From positions 1-15,826 of the forward strand of contig JBEINZ010000040.1 of the NCBI GenBank assembly GCA_040377825.1: DNA of 15,826 nucleotides, in the 5' to 3' direction. Shown here one piece after another: positions 6,433-13,629 of this stretch; the first letter of the stretch is position 1, and the number at the start of each line of letters is the position of its first letter. Origin of the DNA: JBEINZ01 sp040377825 (GTDB taxonomy: Bacteria; Pseudomonadota; Alphaproteobacteria; Rhizobiales; Ancalomicrobiaceae). The translations under genes and the position numbers were made by a program. The notes beneath the pieces were generated by a model. The model saw nothing but the letters and a program-made list of their open reading frames with translations. It was not told the DNA's origin and ran no database searches.

Positions 6433-7413
6433 TCAATCGCGGATATCGATGACGGCCGCGCGGCCCGATTCCAGGCCCACAGCGAGGCGTAGGCCGTCGG
6501 GGGACCAGGATAGGGCCGTGACCGGCTCGCCGGAGGGTTGGCGGAGCATGACTTCGGCTTGATCGGGGATGCGGACGGCGACGACGAGACCATCTTCGTA
6601 GCCGATGGCGCAGACTTCTTCCGACGGATGGCAGGCGACGCGCGTGACGAGCTTGGGCATGGGACCGAGCTGCATCGGCGACTTTCCCATGGGCCCATCC
6701 TTGGCGACGAAGGGCCAGAGGATCGCGGCATTGGCGCCGGAGGTGGCGAGCCAGCGGCCTTTGGTGCTCCAGGAGATCGACTTCACCTTCGCCGGATAGC
6801 CGGTCATCCGCATATGCTTGGCGTCTTCGATCCGCCAGCCGTGGAGCGCGGTCTCCTGCATCGTGGTGACCAGGAACCGCCCGTCCGGCGAGGCCGTGAC
6901 GCCGGTATGTCCGCCCTTCCAGCCGAGCTCGACCGGATCGCCCTTGGCGGTCACCCAATGGAGCATCGCCTTGTCGACACTCGCGGTCGCCAGCCGCAGC
7001 CCCTTGGGCAGGAACCCGACGCCGCCGACCGCCTTATCATGCGGGAATTCCAACAGCTTGCCGTCGGCGGTCCGCACCCAGGCCATGCGTCCGCTGGCAA
7101 ACGCCACGGCGCCTTGCGGGCCGGTCGCAAGCTGGTCGATCCACTTGGCCTTCTTTTCGGCAAGCAACGTCACCGTGCCATCCGCCGCGATGGAGACGAC
7201 GCGGCCGTCGTCGCCTGATGTCACCAACGCCTTCTGATCGAGCGTCAACGACGCGGCGAGAATGCCGCCTTCATGGGCGAAGACCGTCCGCATGGCGGTG
7301 GGGTCGTCACCGAGGCGCACGGTGCCGTCACCGAGGGCAAAAATCGGGCGGGCGCCAAGAAATTCGGCGCCGACAACATAGGCGCCGAAGGCGAGATCGA
7401 TGGTGCTGGGCAA
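6433..7413 (-). CDS. WD40 repeat beta-propeller protein, last gene of the zinc operon
   Basis: A 326-aa protein of repeated WD40-type blades: LGDGTVRLG, VTSGDDGRVVSIA, LATASVDKAMLHWV, GVTASPDGRFLVTT, LATSGANAAILWPF, AIGYEDGLVVAVR and ALSWSPDGLRLAVGLESG, about seven in total, enough for one complete propeller. No signal peptide or membrane segment is visible, so it is probably cytosolic and acts by protein binding; no catalytic role is indicated. The start is TTG at 7413, with AGGA about 8 nt upstream; no ATG lies near in this frame. It begins 28 nt after the COG0523 GTPase stop on the same strand. I recall WD40 genes beside cobW/znu genes in other Hyphomicrobiales, which would suggest a role in zinc limitation. 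Confidence 0.85.
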   Translation of the reverse strand: MPSTIDLAFGAYVVGAEFLGARPIFALGDGTVRLGDDPTAMRTVFAHEGGILAASLTLDQKALVTSGDDGRVVSIAADGTVTLLAEKKAKWIDQLATGPQGAVAFASGRMAWVRTADGKLLEFPHDKAVGGVGFLPKGLRLATASVDKAMLHWVTAKGDPVELGWKGGHTGVTASPDGRFLVTTMQETALHGWRIEDAKHMRMTGYPAKVKSISWSTKGRWLATSGANAAILWPFVAKDGPMGKSPMQLGPMPKLVTRVACHPSEEVCAIGYEDGLVVAVRIPDQAEVMLRQPSGEPVTALSWSPDGLRLAVGLESGRAAVIDIRD

Positions 7414-7441
7414 GTCGATGGTTCCTAAAATGGATCGGCCG

Positions 7442-8410
7442 TCAGACGCGGCAGCTTTCGAAGCCGCTCTTCAGGGCATCCCAATCGAGTTCGCGGCCGA
7501 TGAAGACGAGGCGGCTTTCGCGCGGCTCGCCGTCTTTCCAAGCGCGCTGGTGATCGCCCTCGATCAGCATATGCACGCCTTGCACGACGTAGCGGTCGGG
7601 ATCGCCCTTGAAGGCCATGATGCCCTTCAAGCGCAAGATCTTCGCGCCCTGCGCCTGCGTTTCCTTGCCGATCCAATCGAAGAACTTCTCGGCGTCGAGT
7701 TCGCCAGCCTTCAGCGAAATCGAACGGACGTCCTCGTCATGATGATGGTGGTCGTCGGTCAGGAAGTCCGGCTCGACGGTCAGGATGCGGTTGAGATCGA
7801 AGGCGCCTTTATCGAGGATCGCGTCGAGCTCGACCTTGCAGCGCTCGGTCTCCACGATCCGGGCGTAGGGATTAATCGCGCGGATTTCGAGCTTCACGGC
7901 GGCGAGTTCGGCCGCGTCCACGAGGTCGACCTTGTTGAGCAAGATCACGTCCGCGAAGGCGACTTGATCCTCCGCTTCCGGGCTATCCTCCAGCCGATCC
8001 TTCAAGTGCTTGGCGTCGACAACGGTAACGACCGCGTCGAGCCGGGTGCGGGCGCGGACATCGTCGTCCATGAAAAACGTCTGGGCGACCGGGGCGGGAT
8101 CGGCCAGGCCCGTCGTCTCGATCAAGATCGCGTCGAAGCGGCCCTTGCGCTTCATCAAGCCGTCTATGATGCGGATGAGATCGCCGCGCACGGTGCAGCA
8201 AATACAGCCGTTGTTCATCTCGAAGATTTCCTCGTCGGTATCGACGACGAGATCATTGTCGATGCCGACTTCGCCGAACTCGTTGACGATCACGGCGTAT
8301 TTCTTGCCGTGGTCTTCCGTGAGAATACGGTTCAGCAGCGTCGTCTTGCCCGCGCCGAGATATCCGGTGAGCACGGTGACGGGGATCGGAGAACTGGCGG
8401 CGAGCGTCAT
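7442..8410 (-). CDS. COG0523 (CobW/ZNG1-like) GTPase, probable zinc metallochaperone
   Basis: G3E-family GTPase of 322 aa that is expected to deliver metal to client proteins using GTP. Visible motifs: Walker A GYLGAGKTT (16-24), the metal-binding GCICC (C69, C71, C72), Walker B region ETTGLADP (98-105), NKVD (159-162) and a C-terminal CobW_C domain from about residue 226. A short histidine run DDHHHHDED (219-227) lies between the domains, a frequent second metal site in zinc-related members. Position inside a znuABC operon with a Zur-like promoter argues for zinc rather than cobalamin work. The start at 8410 has GAGG about 5 nt upstream. It lies 34 nt after znuA and 28 nt before the WD40 gene. 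The exact client is not deducible. Confidence 0.93.
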   Translation of the reverse strand: MTLAASSPIPVTVLTGYLGAGKTTLLNRILTEDHGKKYAVIVNEFGEVGIDNDLVVDTDEEIFEMNNGCICCTVRGDLIRIIDGLMKRKGRFDAILIETTGLADPAPVAQTFFMDDDVRARTRLDAVVTVVDAKHLKDRLEDSPEAEDQVAFADVILLNKVDLVDAAELAAVKLEIRAINPYARIVETERCKVELDAILDKGAFDLNRILTVEPDFLTDDHHHHDEDVRSISLKAGELDAEKFFDWIGKETQAQGAKILRLKGIMAFKGDPDRYVVQGVHMLIEGDHQRAWKDGEPRESRLVFIGRELDWDALKSGFESCRV

Positions 8411-8444
8411 GGAAGCCTCGAGGAATGCGCTGAACAGGCGGATA

Positions 8445-9386
8445 TCAGGACCCGGCCATGGCCGCGGTGAGCAGGGCGACGTTTTGTCGGATCATGGCGA
8501 TATAGGTACCGGCGGGTCCATTTGAAGCCGAGAGCGCGTCCGAATAGATCGATCCGCCGACCTTGACTCCGGTTTCCTTGGCGATGCGCTCAACAAGACG
8601 CGGATCGCTGACGGTCTCAACAAAGACGGCCTTGATCTTTTCCTTGCGGATCTGGCGGATCAAGCCCGCGACCTGCTTGGCGGTCGCCTCGGACTCGGTC
8701 GACACGCCCTGCGGCGCGAGGAACTCGATCGCGTAGGCGTCCGAGAAGTAGCCGAAAGCATCATGCGAGGTGATGACGCGGCGCTGGTCGGCCGGCACCT
8801 TGGCGATCGCGGCCCGGACATCGGCCTCAAGCGCGTCCAATTCCTTCAAATACGCCTCGGCATTCGCCGCGTAAACGGTGGCGCCGGCGGGATCGGCCGC
8901 GGTCAGGCCGTCGCGGATATTCGCGACATAGGCCTTGGCGTTGACGACCGACTGCCAAGCATGCGGATCGGTGACCGTCTTGTCGCCATCCTTGGCATGG
9001 GAATGAGCGTGGCCGTGGCCATCTTCTTCCATCGTCAGGGGATCAATGCCCTTGGTCGCGACGACGATCGGCGCCTTGGTGCCGGAGGCCTTGACCAAGC
9101 GGTCGAGCCAGCCCTCGAAGCCGAGGCCGTTGACGAAGACAACCTTCGCCTGCGCGAGCGCCTTCGCGTCGGCCGGCGTCGGCGAATAGACATGGGCGTC
9201 GCCGTTGGGTCCGACGAGACTGCGAACCGCCACTCGCTCGCCGCCGACCACGGTGACAAAATCGGCGAGGATCGAGAAGGTCGCGACGACCGGGACGCGG
9301 TCCGCGGCGCGCGATTGTTCGATCGTGGGGAGCGTCAAAGGCAGCGCCAGGGCGGCAATCAGGAACGACCGACGGGATATCATCAT
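8445..9386 (-). CDS. znuA: Zinc ABC transporter periplasmic binding protein ZnuA
   Basis: Captures Zn2+ in the periplasm and hands it to ZnuB. The protein is 313 aa, family-typical. The signal peptide MMISRRSFLIAALALPLTLP contains a twin-arginine SRRSFL motif, so Tat export is possible, with cleavage around SRA-ADR. Expected Zn ligands are H65 (DAHVYSP), H142 (DPHAWQS), H208 (TSHDAFGYF) and D283 (SIYSDALS). A short His/Asp-rich loop at 120-135 (H124, H126, H128, H130) marks the zinc subtype over manganese-binding relatives. Start: tandem ATGs at 9386 and 9383, with GGAGG 11 nt upstream; an in-frame ATG at 9404 would spoil the signal peptide. It follows znuB by 55 nt. Confidence 0.94.
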   Translation of the reverse strand: MMISRRSFLIAALALPLTLPTIEQSRAADRVPVVATFSILADFVTVVGGERVAVRSLVGPNGDAHVYSPTPADAKALAQAKVVFVNGLGFEGWLDRLVKASGTKAPIVVATKGIDPLTMEEDGHGHAHSHAKDGDKTVTDPHAWQSVVNAKAYVANIRDGLTAADPAGATVYAANAEAYLKELDALEADVRAAIAKVPADQRRVITSHDAFGYFSDAYAIEFLAPQGVSTESEATAKQVAGLIRQIRKEKIKAVFVETVSDPRLVERIAKETGVKVGGSIYSDALSASNGPAGTYIAMIRQNVALLTAAMAGS

Positions 9387-9441
9387 TATCGAACATGCCT
9401 CCATAGAGTTTTGGAATGGTGGGAAACGAAAAAGATGCGCC

Positions 9442-10314
9442 TCAAGCTTCCAGGTGGCGGCCGGGCGTGACATCGCGCACGAGGCCGCCGGCGCGGCCGA
9501 ACACCACCGAGACGACATAGATCAACCCCGCGACGAGGATAATGGTCGGCCCCGTGGCATAGCCGAGGTGATAGGAGATCAGCAGGCCCGCGACGCTCGA
9601 CACCGCGCCGATCACGGTCGCGATCACGAAAAGCATGGTCATGTCGTTGGTCCAAAGCCGCGCGGCCGCGGCGGGCAACATCATCATGCCGACGGCGAGC
9701 AGCGTGCCGAGCGCATGAAATCCCGCCACGAGGTTCATCACGACGAGCCCCATGAACGCCAAATGCGCCACGCCGCCGGCGCGGCCGACCGAACGGATGA
9801 AGCTCGGATCGACGCATTCGAGCACGAGCGGGCGCAGGATCAGCGCGAGGACGAAAAGCGTGACCGTGGAAATGCCCGCGATCAGCGGCAGGGCCTGATC
9901 GTCGAGGGCGAGCACCGAGCCGAACAGCACGCGCATCAGATCGACATTGGAGCCGTGCGCCGACACGATTACAACGCCGAGGGCGAGCGAAATCAGATAG
10001 AAGGCTGCGAGCGTCGCGTCCTCTTTCAACGACGTCGCGCGGGCGACGACGCCGGCGCCGACCGCGACCAGCAGCCCGGCCAGCAGCCCGCCGATCGTCA
10101 TGGCGGTCAGCGATAGGCCGGCCAACAGATAGCCGATGGCGGCGCCGGGCAGGATCGCATGGGCCATCGCGTCGCCAGTCAACGACATGCGGCGCAACAT
10201 CAGGAAGACGCCGACCGGCGCGGCACCGATCGACAGCGCAAGCGAGCCGATAAGCGCGCGGCGCATGAACTCGAATTCGGCGAAGGGTCCGATCAGGAGA
10301 TCGAAAAGCGTCAT
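9442..10314 (-). CDS. znuB: Zinc ABC transporter permease ZnuB
   Basis: Inner-membrane permease of the ABC-3 family, 290 aa, with roughly eight hydrophobic helices. Conserved family stretches: LMLRRMSLTGDAMAHAILPG near the N-terminus (the cytoplasmic motif following the first helix), LFGSVLALDD in the middle, and AGFHALGTLLAVGMMMLPAAAARLWT, the typical ABC-3 signature with the G-hydrophobic pore helix. It forms the translocation path with the ATPase ZnuC and receives zinc from ZnuA. The ATG at 10314 overlaps the znuC stop as ATGA, indicating translational coupling and fixing the start; a further in-frame ATG upstream at 10332 would extend into znuC and is less likely. Sequence appears intact. 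Confidence 0.94.
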   Translation of the reverse strand: MTLFDLLIGPFAEFEFMRRALIGSLALSIGAAPVGVFLMLRRMSLTGDAMAHAILPGAAIGYLLAGLSLTAMTIGGLLAGLLVAVGAGVVARATSLKEDATLAAFYLISLALGVVIVSAHGSNVDLMRVLFGSVLALDDQALPLIAGISTVTLFVLALILRPLVLECVDPSFIRSVGRAGGVAHLAFMGLVVMNLVAGFHALGTLLAVGMMMLPAAAARLWTNDMTMLFVIATVIGAVSSVAGLLISYHLGYATGPTIILVAGLIYVVSVVFGRAGGLVRDVTPGRHLEA

Positions 10315-11054
10315 GCCGCGCCCCGTTCGCAATAGGCGGCGCCGCCGTCAAAGGCCTCGATCATGCGGCGCGCGGCGAGTAGATTCTCCGGGGTGAGCGC
10401 CTTCGCGGTCGGTCCCCAGGCGACGACTTCGCGCGCGATCAGCATGGCCTCCGGGAAGGTCCGGCGCACGGTTTCCATGTCATGGAGCACCGCGACCACG
10501 GTGCGCTTTTCCTCGTGCCACCGGCGGATCAGCGCCAGAAGATCGGCCGCGGTATTGGCATCGATCGCGTTGAAAGGCTCGTCCAGCAGGATCAGCGAGG
10601 AATCTTGCAGCAGCAGCCGGGCAAATAACGTGCGCTGCATCTGCCCGCCGGAAAGCGTGCCGATCGGCCGCCGCTCGAAGCCCTCCAGCCCGACCGCTTG
10701 CATCGCTGTTTGGATGCGCGAGCGTTCCTTGCGGCCGATGCCTCCGAACGACCCGACCTTGCGCCAAAGACCCATGGCGACGAAATCATAGACCGCCAGC
10801 GGAAAGGATCGATCGACTTCGGCGAGTTGTGGCAGATAGGCGATGTCGCGCGGATCGATGCCTTCAAGGCCGATCCGTCCACCGAGCGGCTTCAAGGCGC
10901 CGACGACTCCCTTCAGAAGCGTCGACTTGCCGGCGCCGTTCGGGCCGACGATGGCGACCAGGGCGCCGGGCTCGATGCGTCCGGTCAAATGATGGACGGC
11001 CGGGTGACGATCATAGCCGAGCGTCAGGTCCTGAAAATCGATCGCCGTCGCCAT
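10311..11054 (-). CDS. znuC: Zinc ABC transporter ATP-binding protein ZnuC
   Basis: ATPase that powers zinc import, 247 aa. Walker A GPNGAGKST (37-45), Q-loop at LPQ (Q76), signature LSGGQMQR (134-141), Walker B LILLDEP (154-160, catalytic E159) and switch His H191 (VLHD) are all present and in order. It lacks the long cysteine/histidine tail found in some enterobacterial ZnuC. The start at 11054 (MATAIDFQDL) has an AGGAAGG ribosome site; the frame is open further up to 11144 but that part is Arg/Trp-rich, has no family similarity and is likely untranslated. The last bases overlap znuB by four. The upstream gene on the same strand, 96 nt away, encodes the His-rich membrane protein. Confidence 0.94.
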   Translation of the reverse strand: MATAIDFQDLTLGYDRHPAVHHLTGRIEPGALVAIVGPNGAGKSTLLKGVVGALKPLGGRIGLEGIDPRDIAYLPQLAEVDRSFPLAVYDFVAMGLWRKVGSFGGIGRKERSRIQTAMQAVGLEGFERRPIGTLSGGQMQRTLFARLLLQDSSLILLDEPFNAIDANTAADLLALIRRWHEEKRTVVAVLHDMETVRRTFPEAMLIAREVVAWGPTAKALTPENLLAARRMIEAFDGGAAYCERGAA

Positions 11055-11150
11055 CTTCCCTTCCTTCATGCCGCGCCTGCCGAGCCATGGAGATTGCTTC
11101 CAAAACCGGCGCCGCCACCCGCGCGGATAGCGGCCGGGATCCACGTCAGC

Positions 11151-11465
11151 CTAGCTCATCGCCCAATAGACGCCGGCCCAAATCGCCGCCGAACCGAGAA
11201 CCGCGATCGACAGCCGCGCGCCGAGCGAAAGCCTGATCAGCGACGCGCGCGGCGTTGCCCCAACAGCGTGAAGCGCCGACGGCCGGTGCGCATGGTGGCC
11301 GTGACCATGGTGCGCATGTCCATGTCCGTGATCATGGTCATGCGCGTCCCGACTATGGCCATGGTCATGACCGCGACGCTTGATATCACCGTGCACGCCG
11401 TAGGGAGATCCGGCGGCCTGATCACGCGGCTTGGCGTATTGGGGCAATTCGCCCTCTCGTTTCAT
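11151..11465 (-). CDS. Small histidine-rich protein with C-terminal membrane anchor
   Basis: 104-aa protein, first gene after the Zur-like promoter. Three parts are visible: a charged N-terminus (1-30); a histidine-rich stretch (33-60) with 14 His among 28 residues, mainly HDH/HGH/HAH repeats; and a single hydrophobic segment at about 85-103 ending four residues or fewer from the C-terminus. This is the layout of a tail-anchored membrane protein with a metal-binding head, most likely facing the cytoplasm if inserted in the usual N-in way (inference). Total His count is 16. No enzyme motif is seen. Binding Zn2+ next to ZnuBC, as a buffer or a trap at the importer, is the simplest reading given the operon. 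The ribosome site is weak. I do not recognise a named family. Confidence 0.75.
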   Translation of the reverse strand: MKREGELPQYAKPRDQAAGSPYGVHGDIKRRGHDHGHSRDAHDHDHGHGHAHHGHGHHAHRPSALHAVGATPRASLIRLSLGARLSIAVLGSAAIWAGVYWAMS

Positions 11466-11482
11466 CGTTAAAATCCATCCGG

Positions 11483-11567
11483 CCTAGAGCATGTCCCGAT
11501 CGGATAAAGCCATCTGATCGGCAAGGAATTGCTTCAGATTCAAAGGCTTGAGCCGGACCGGCTCAAG
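11483..11567 (+). repeat. Two-hairpin palindromic repeat, copy B (left part only)
   Basis: Starts CCTAGAGCATGTCCCGATCG and follows the consensus through TTGCTTCAGATTC to CTTGAGCCGG (11547-11556); the right hairpin of the family is missing. Instead, a single A is followed by the exact reverse complement CCGGCTCAAG (11558-11567), giving a perfect 10-bp inverted repeat with one base at the centre. It lies just upstream of the His-rich gene (start 11465), within the likely 5' untranslated region of the zinc operon. Confidence 0.75.
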
Positions 11568-11590
11568 CGTCGCCGCCGCGCGACAGCGGA

Positions 11591-11605
11591 TGTTATAGTG
11601 TAACA
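11591..11605. promoter_or_regulatory. Probable Zur box
   Basis: TGTTATAGTGTAACA is a 7-1-7 inverted repeat with one mismatch between arms. It is one base off the core TGTTATANTATAACA of the proteobacterial Zur consensus as I remember it. It overlaps the -10 of the only good minus-strand promoter in front of the His-rich/znuCBA operon, the right place for repression by Zn-loaded Zur. No zur gene is in the window. Confidence 0.72.
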
Positions 11606-11620
11606 GTTTGCTTTCCGCAA
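11592..11620 (-). promoter_or_regulatory. Sigma70-like promoter of the zinc operon
   Basis: On the minus strand TTGCGG (11620-11615) and TATAAC (11597-11592) are separated by exactly 17 bp. Transcription would begin near 11585, giving a leader of about 120 nt that includes repeat copy B before the His-rich gene. The -10 lies inside the Zur-like palindrome. The rest of the 319-bp gap (11466-11784) holds the repeat copies B and C and nothing else I can name. Confidence 0.6.
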
Positions 11621-11650
11621 CAGGCCCGCGCCGGTTTGCCGACCACCGCG

Positions 11651-11772
11651 GGCTCTGAAGCATTTGCCGATCGGATAAATTCATCCGATGGGCAAGGAAT
11701 TGCTCCGGATTCAAAAGCTTGAGCCGGACCTTTTCGTTCGGATCGATTCGATCCGAACGGGACGGGCCCTGG
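11651..11772 (+). repeat. Two-hairpin palindromic repeat, copy C (complete)
   Basis: Matches copy D along its whole length: CTCTGAAGCATTTGCCGATC at the left, the GGAATTGCTCCGGATTC and CTTGAGCCGG core in the middle, and GGGACGGGCCCTGG at the right. Left hairpin ATCGGAT/ATCCGAT; right hairpin CGTTCGGAT/ATCCGAACG with loop CGATTCG (9 perfect pairs). It ends 12 nt from the 5'-nucleotidase stop codon, so its hairpins would form the 3' end of that transcript and might terminate or protect it. Same orientation as copies B and D. Confidence 0.82.
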
Positions 11773-11784
11773 AAAGCAAGGGGA

Positions 11785-13311
11785 TCAACGCGCCACGATG
11801 CGGCCCTCGAGCTTGGCGGGAACCTTGCCCATTTCCTTGACATAGGCCATGACGTCATTGGCCATGAGCTTGGCGTCGCGCTCGCCGAGCAGGCGCTTGC
11901 CCCTCACCAGCGATGTGTAGCCGTCGCCGCCCTTCATGACGAAGTCATTGGTGGCAAGCTTGTAAGTCTTTTTGAGATCGAGAGGTTCCGCGCCGACCTT
12001 GACCGACAGGATCCGGCTGCCGGCAGGCTTTTCCTTGTCGAATTCGATCGTCATGCCTGATACCTGCGGGAACCGGCCCGCGCCGGTCTGCACCTGCGAT
12101 ACGCCGTTTTCAAGCGCCTGAAGTACCATTTCGCCGGTGACTTCAAGCAGAACCGTGCGGTTGCCGAACGGAAGCTCGGTCAAGACATCGCGGCGGCTGA
12201 ACGGCGCGCCCTGGACATACTGTTTGTTGCCGCGGATGCCGCCGCCGTTGGTCATGGCGATTTCGGCGCCGGTCGCCCAGCGCATCCCGTCGGCGATGAG
12301 ATTGCCGATCGCGGTCTCGGCGCTACGCACAACGGCGGTGCGGCTGTCGAGCGGACCCTCGAGGCGGCCGATCTCTATATCGAGCTCGCGCGAAAGCTCC
12401 TTCCGATAGCCCTCGGCCTTGGCTTCGGTCGCCGGATCGGGCGCAAACTCGGCGGAATCCATGATCCGGAAGTTCGGCCAAACCGTTGTGGTCTTGCGAC
12501 CGTCACGCTCGTCGGTGCGGATCGCGAGGTCGACGGCCGTCACATACTCGCCCTCTTCCTTCGACTCCACCATTGCCGTGCGACCGTCATACAGGACCGC
12601 GAGATCGTGGTCGTCGCCAGAGAGGATCAGATCGAACCGGGCAGACTGCATCAGCGCCAAGTCTTGCGTCCGGTTGGCGTGAACCACGAGCACGACGACA
12701 TCGGCGCCGGCGTCGCGCAGGGCCTTCGCGCCGTCGAGCGCGGTCTTGATGGACTCGGCGAATTTGAGATCGCCGGGCTGCGATTTGACCGGGCTATCAT
12801 CGGCCGTGATGCCGAGGATGCCGATTTTTACGCCGGTTACCTCCATCATCGTGGAGTCCTTGAAGCCCGCGATCGGCCGGCCGGCCGCATCGCGCAAATT
12901 GGCGGCAAGCTTGTTCGGCGATGCGAGGTCGTTCATCCGCGCGCGGAAGATGTCCGGGCCGAAGTCGAATTCGTGATTGCCGGGGACGAAGACATCCGGC
13001 GGGACGACATTCAACAAATCCACCACATGCGCACCCTTGTCGAAGCCCGACATGAGCGAAGGCGAGATCGTATCACCGGCATGCACATAGACAACCGAGC
13101 CGCCCTTCGCCTTCTCGGCGCGCACAATCGCGGCCAGACGCGAAAAGCCGCCGCGGTTCTTTGCGGCATCGACCTTGTAGATGTCGTTGACCAAAAGGAA
13201 GGTCACCTTGGCTTCCGCGGCATCCGCCGGACGTGGTACCGCCAGCGTCGCGGCCCCGACCGTTAGGGCGAGGGCGGCAACGGCCGTGAGCCGGCCGAAT
13301 TGTTTGAGCAT
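11785..13311 (-). CDS. Secreted 5'-nucleotidase / metallophosphoesterase family protein
   Basis: Two-domain periplasmic phosphohydrolase of 508 aa. Signal peptide MLKQFGRLTAVAALALTVGA with likely cleavage after ADA-AEA. N-terminal metallophosphoesterase domain: NDIYK (42-46), GD (79-80), GNHEFDFG (111-118), H211 and SGDDHD (231-236). C-terminal nucleotidase domain: ETAIGNLIADGMR, NGGGIR (355-360) and GGDGY (461-465). The usual first motif is NDxH and the usual last is GHxH; here they read NDIY and GDDHD. I recall a bacterial subgroup with ND(V/I)Y, so this may be a subgroup trait and not decay; the substrate could differ from UshA-type nucleotides. Start at 13311 has GGGAG 8 nt upstream; the frame runs on to 13383 into repeat copy D, which is untranslated. 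Divergent from hemH. Confidence 0.88.
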   Translation of the reverse strand: MLKQFGRLTAVAALALTVGAATLAVPRPADAAEAKVTFLLVNDIYKVDAAKNRGGFSRLAAIVRAEKAKGGSVVYVHAGDTISPSLMSGFDKGAHVVDLLNVVPPDVFVPGNHEFDFGPDIFRARMNDLASPNKLAANLRDAAGRPIAGFKDSTMMEVTGVKIGILGITADDSPVKSQPGDLKFAESIKTALDGAKALRDAGADVVVLVVHANRTQDLALMQSARFDLILSGDDHDLAVLYDGRTAMVESKEEGEYVTAVDLAIRTDERDGRKTTTVWPNFRIMDSAEFAPDPATEAKAEGYRKELSRELDIEIGRLEGPLDSRTAVVRSAETAIGNLIADGMRWATGAEIAMTNGGGIRGNKQYVQGAPFSRRDVLTELPFGNRTVLLEVTGEMVLQALENGVSQVQTGAGRFPQVSGMTIEFDKEKPAGSRILSVKVGAEPLDLKKTYKLATNDFVMKGGDGYTSLVRGKRLLGERDAKLMANDVMAYVKEMGKVPAKLEGRIVAR

Positions 13312-13366
13312 CACATATCTCCCTGATTGTGTCGGGTTCGAGATAAGCACAGCGTCGACTAGGTTT

Positions 13367-13485
13367 CCTAGAGCATTTCCCATTCGGATGGGTACATCCG
13401 ATCGATCAGGAATTGCTCCGGATTCTAGAGCTTGAGCCAGCCCCTTTCGTTCGCATCGCCATGATCCGAATGGGACAGGTTCTAG
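13367..13485 (+). repeat. Two-hairpin palindromic repeat, copy D (complete)
   Basis: 119 bp from CCTAGAGCATTTCCC to GGGACAGGTTCTAG, so the two ends are near inverted copies (CTAGA/TCTAG). Left hairpin CGGATG/CATCCG; right arm CGTTCGCAT with ATCCGAATG, imperfect. It sits 56 nt upstream of the 5'-nucleotidase start within the 318-bp gap (13312-13629) to hemH. It is likely in the 5' untranslated or promoter region of the 5'-nucleotidase. Apart from this repeat and the hemH ribosome site I see no clear signal in the gap. Confidence 0.83.
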
Positions 13486-13629
13486 CGCGAGCCGAGCGCG
13501 AGAATGACAATAGTCCTTGGGTCATGTCGCGCGTGTGATCGGGTTTGCCGGAAGGGGCGTATTCCGGTTGGAAATGCCGGTTTGAACGCCTATCCTTGCA
13601 GCGCGCCAAATCCTTAAGCGAGGACATCC

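Noticed and set aside
6414..6436. TATAAT with TTGACC on the minus strand beside the convergent terminator
   Set aside because: The spacing is 11 bp, far from the usual 16-18, and no gene lies downstream except the antisense of hss.
7400..8470. 356-codon plus-strand frame opposite the COG0523 GTPase
   Set aside because: Mirror of a gene with complete GTPase motifs; composition (many DDVVV/EIDF runs) is what antisense GC-rich coding gives.
9205..10116. 303-codon plus-strand frame rich in His/Arg/Asp/Glu opposite znuB/znuA
   Set aside because: Its His-rich, charged look comes from the complement of hydrophobic permease codons; no ribosome site or family features.
11483..11772. CRISPR array from repeated CGGAT/ATCCG motifs
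   Set aside because: The repeats are long, imperfect, two-hairpin elements at uneven spacing, with no uniform repeat-spacer pattern and no cas genes.
13312..13383. N-terminal extension of the 5'-nucleotidase into repeat copy D
   Set aside because: It would bury the signal peptide; the GGGAG site is correctly placed for 13311.
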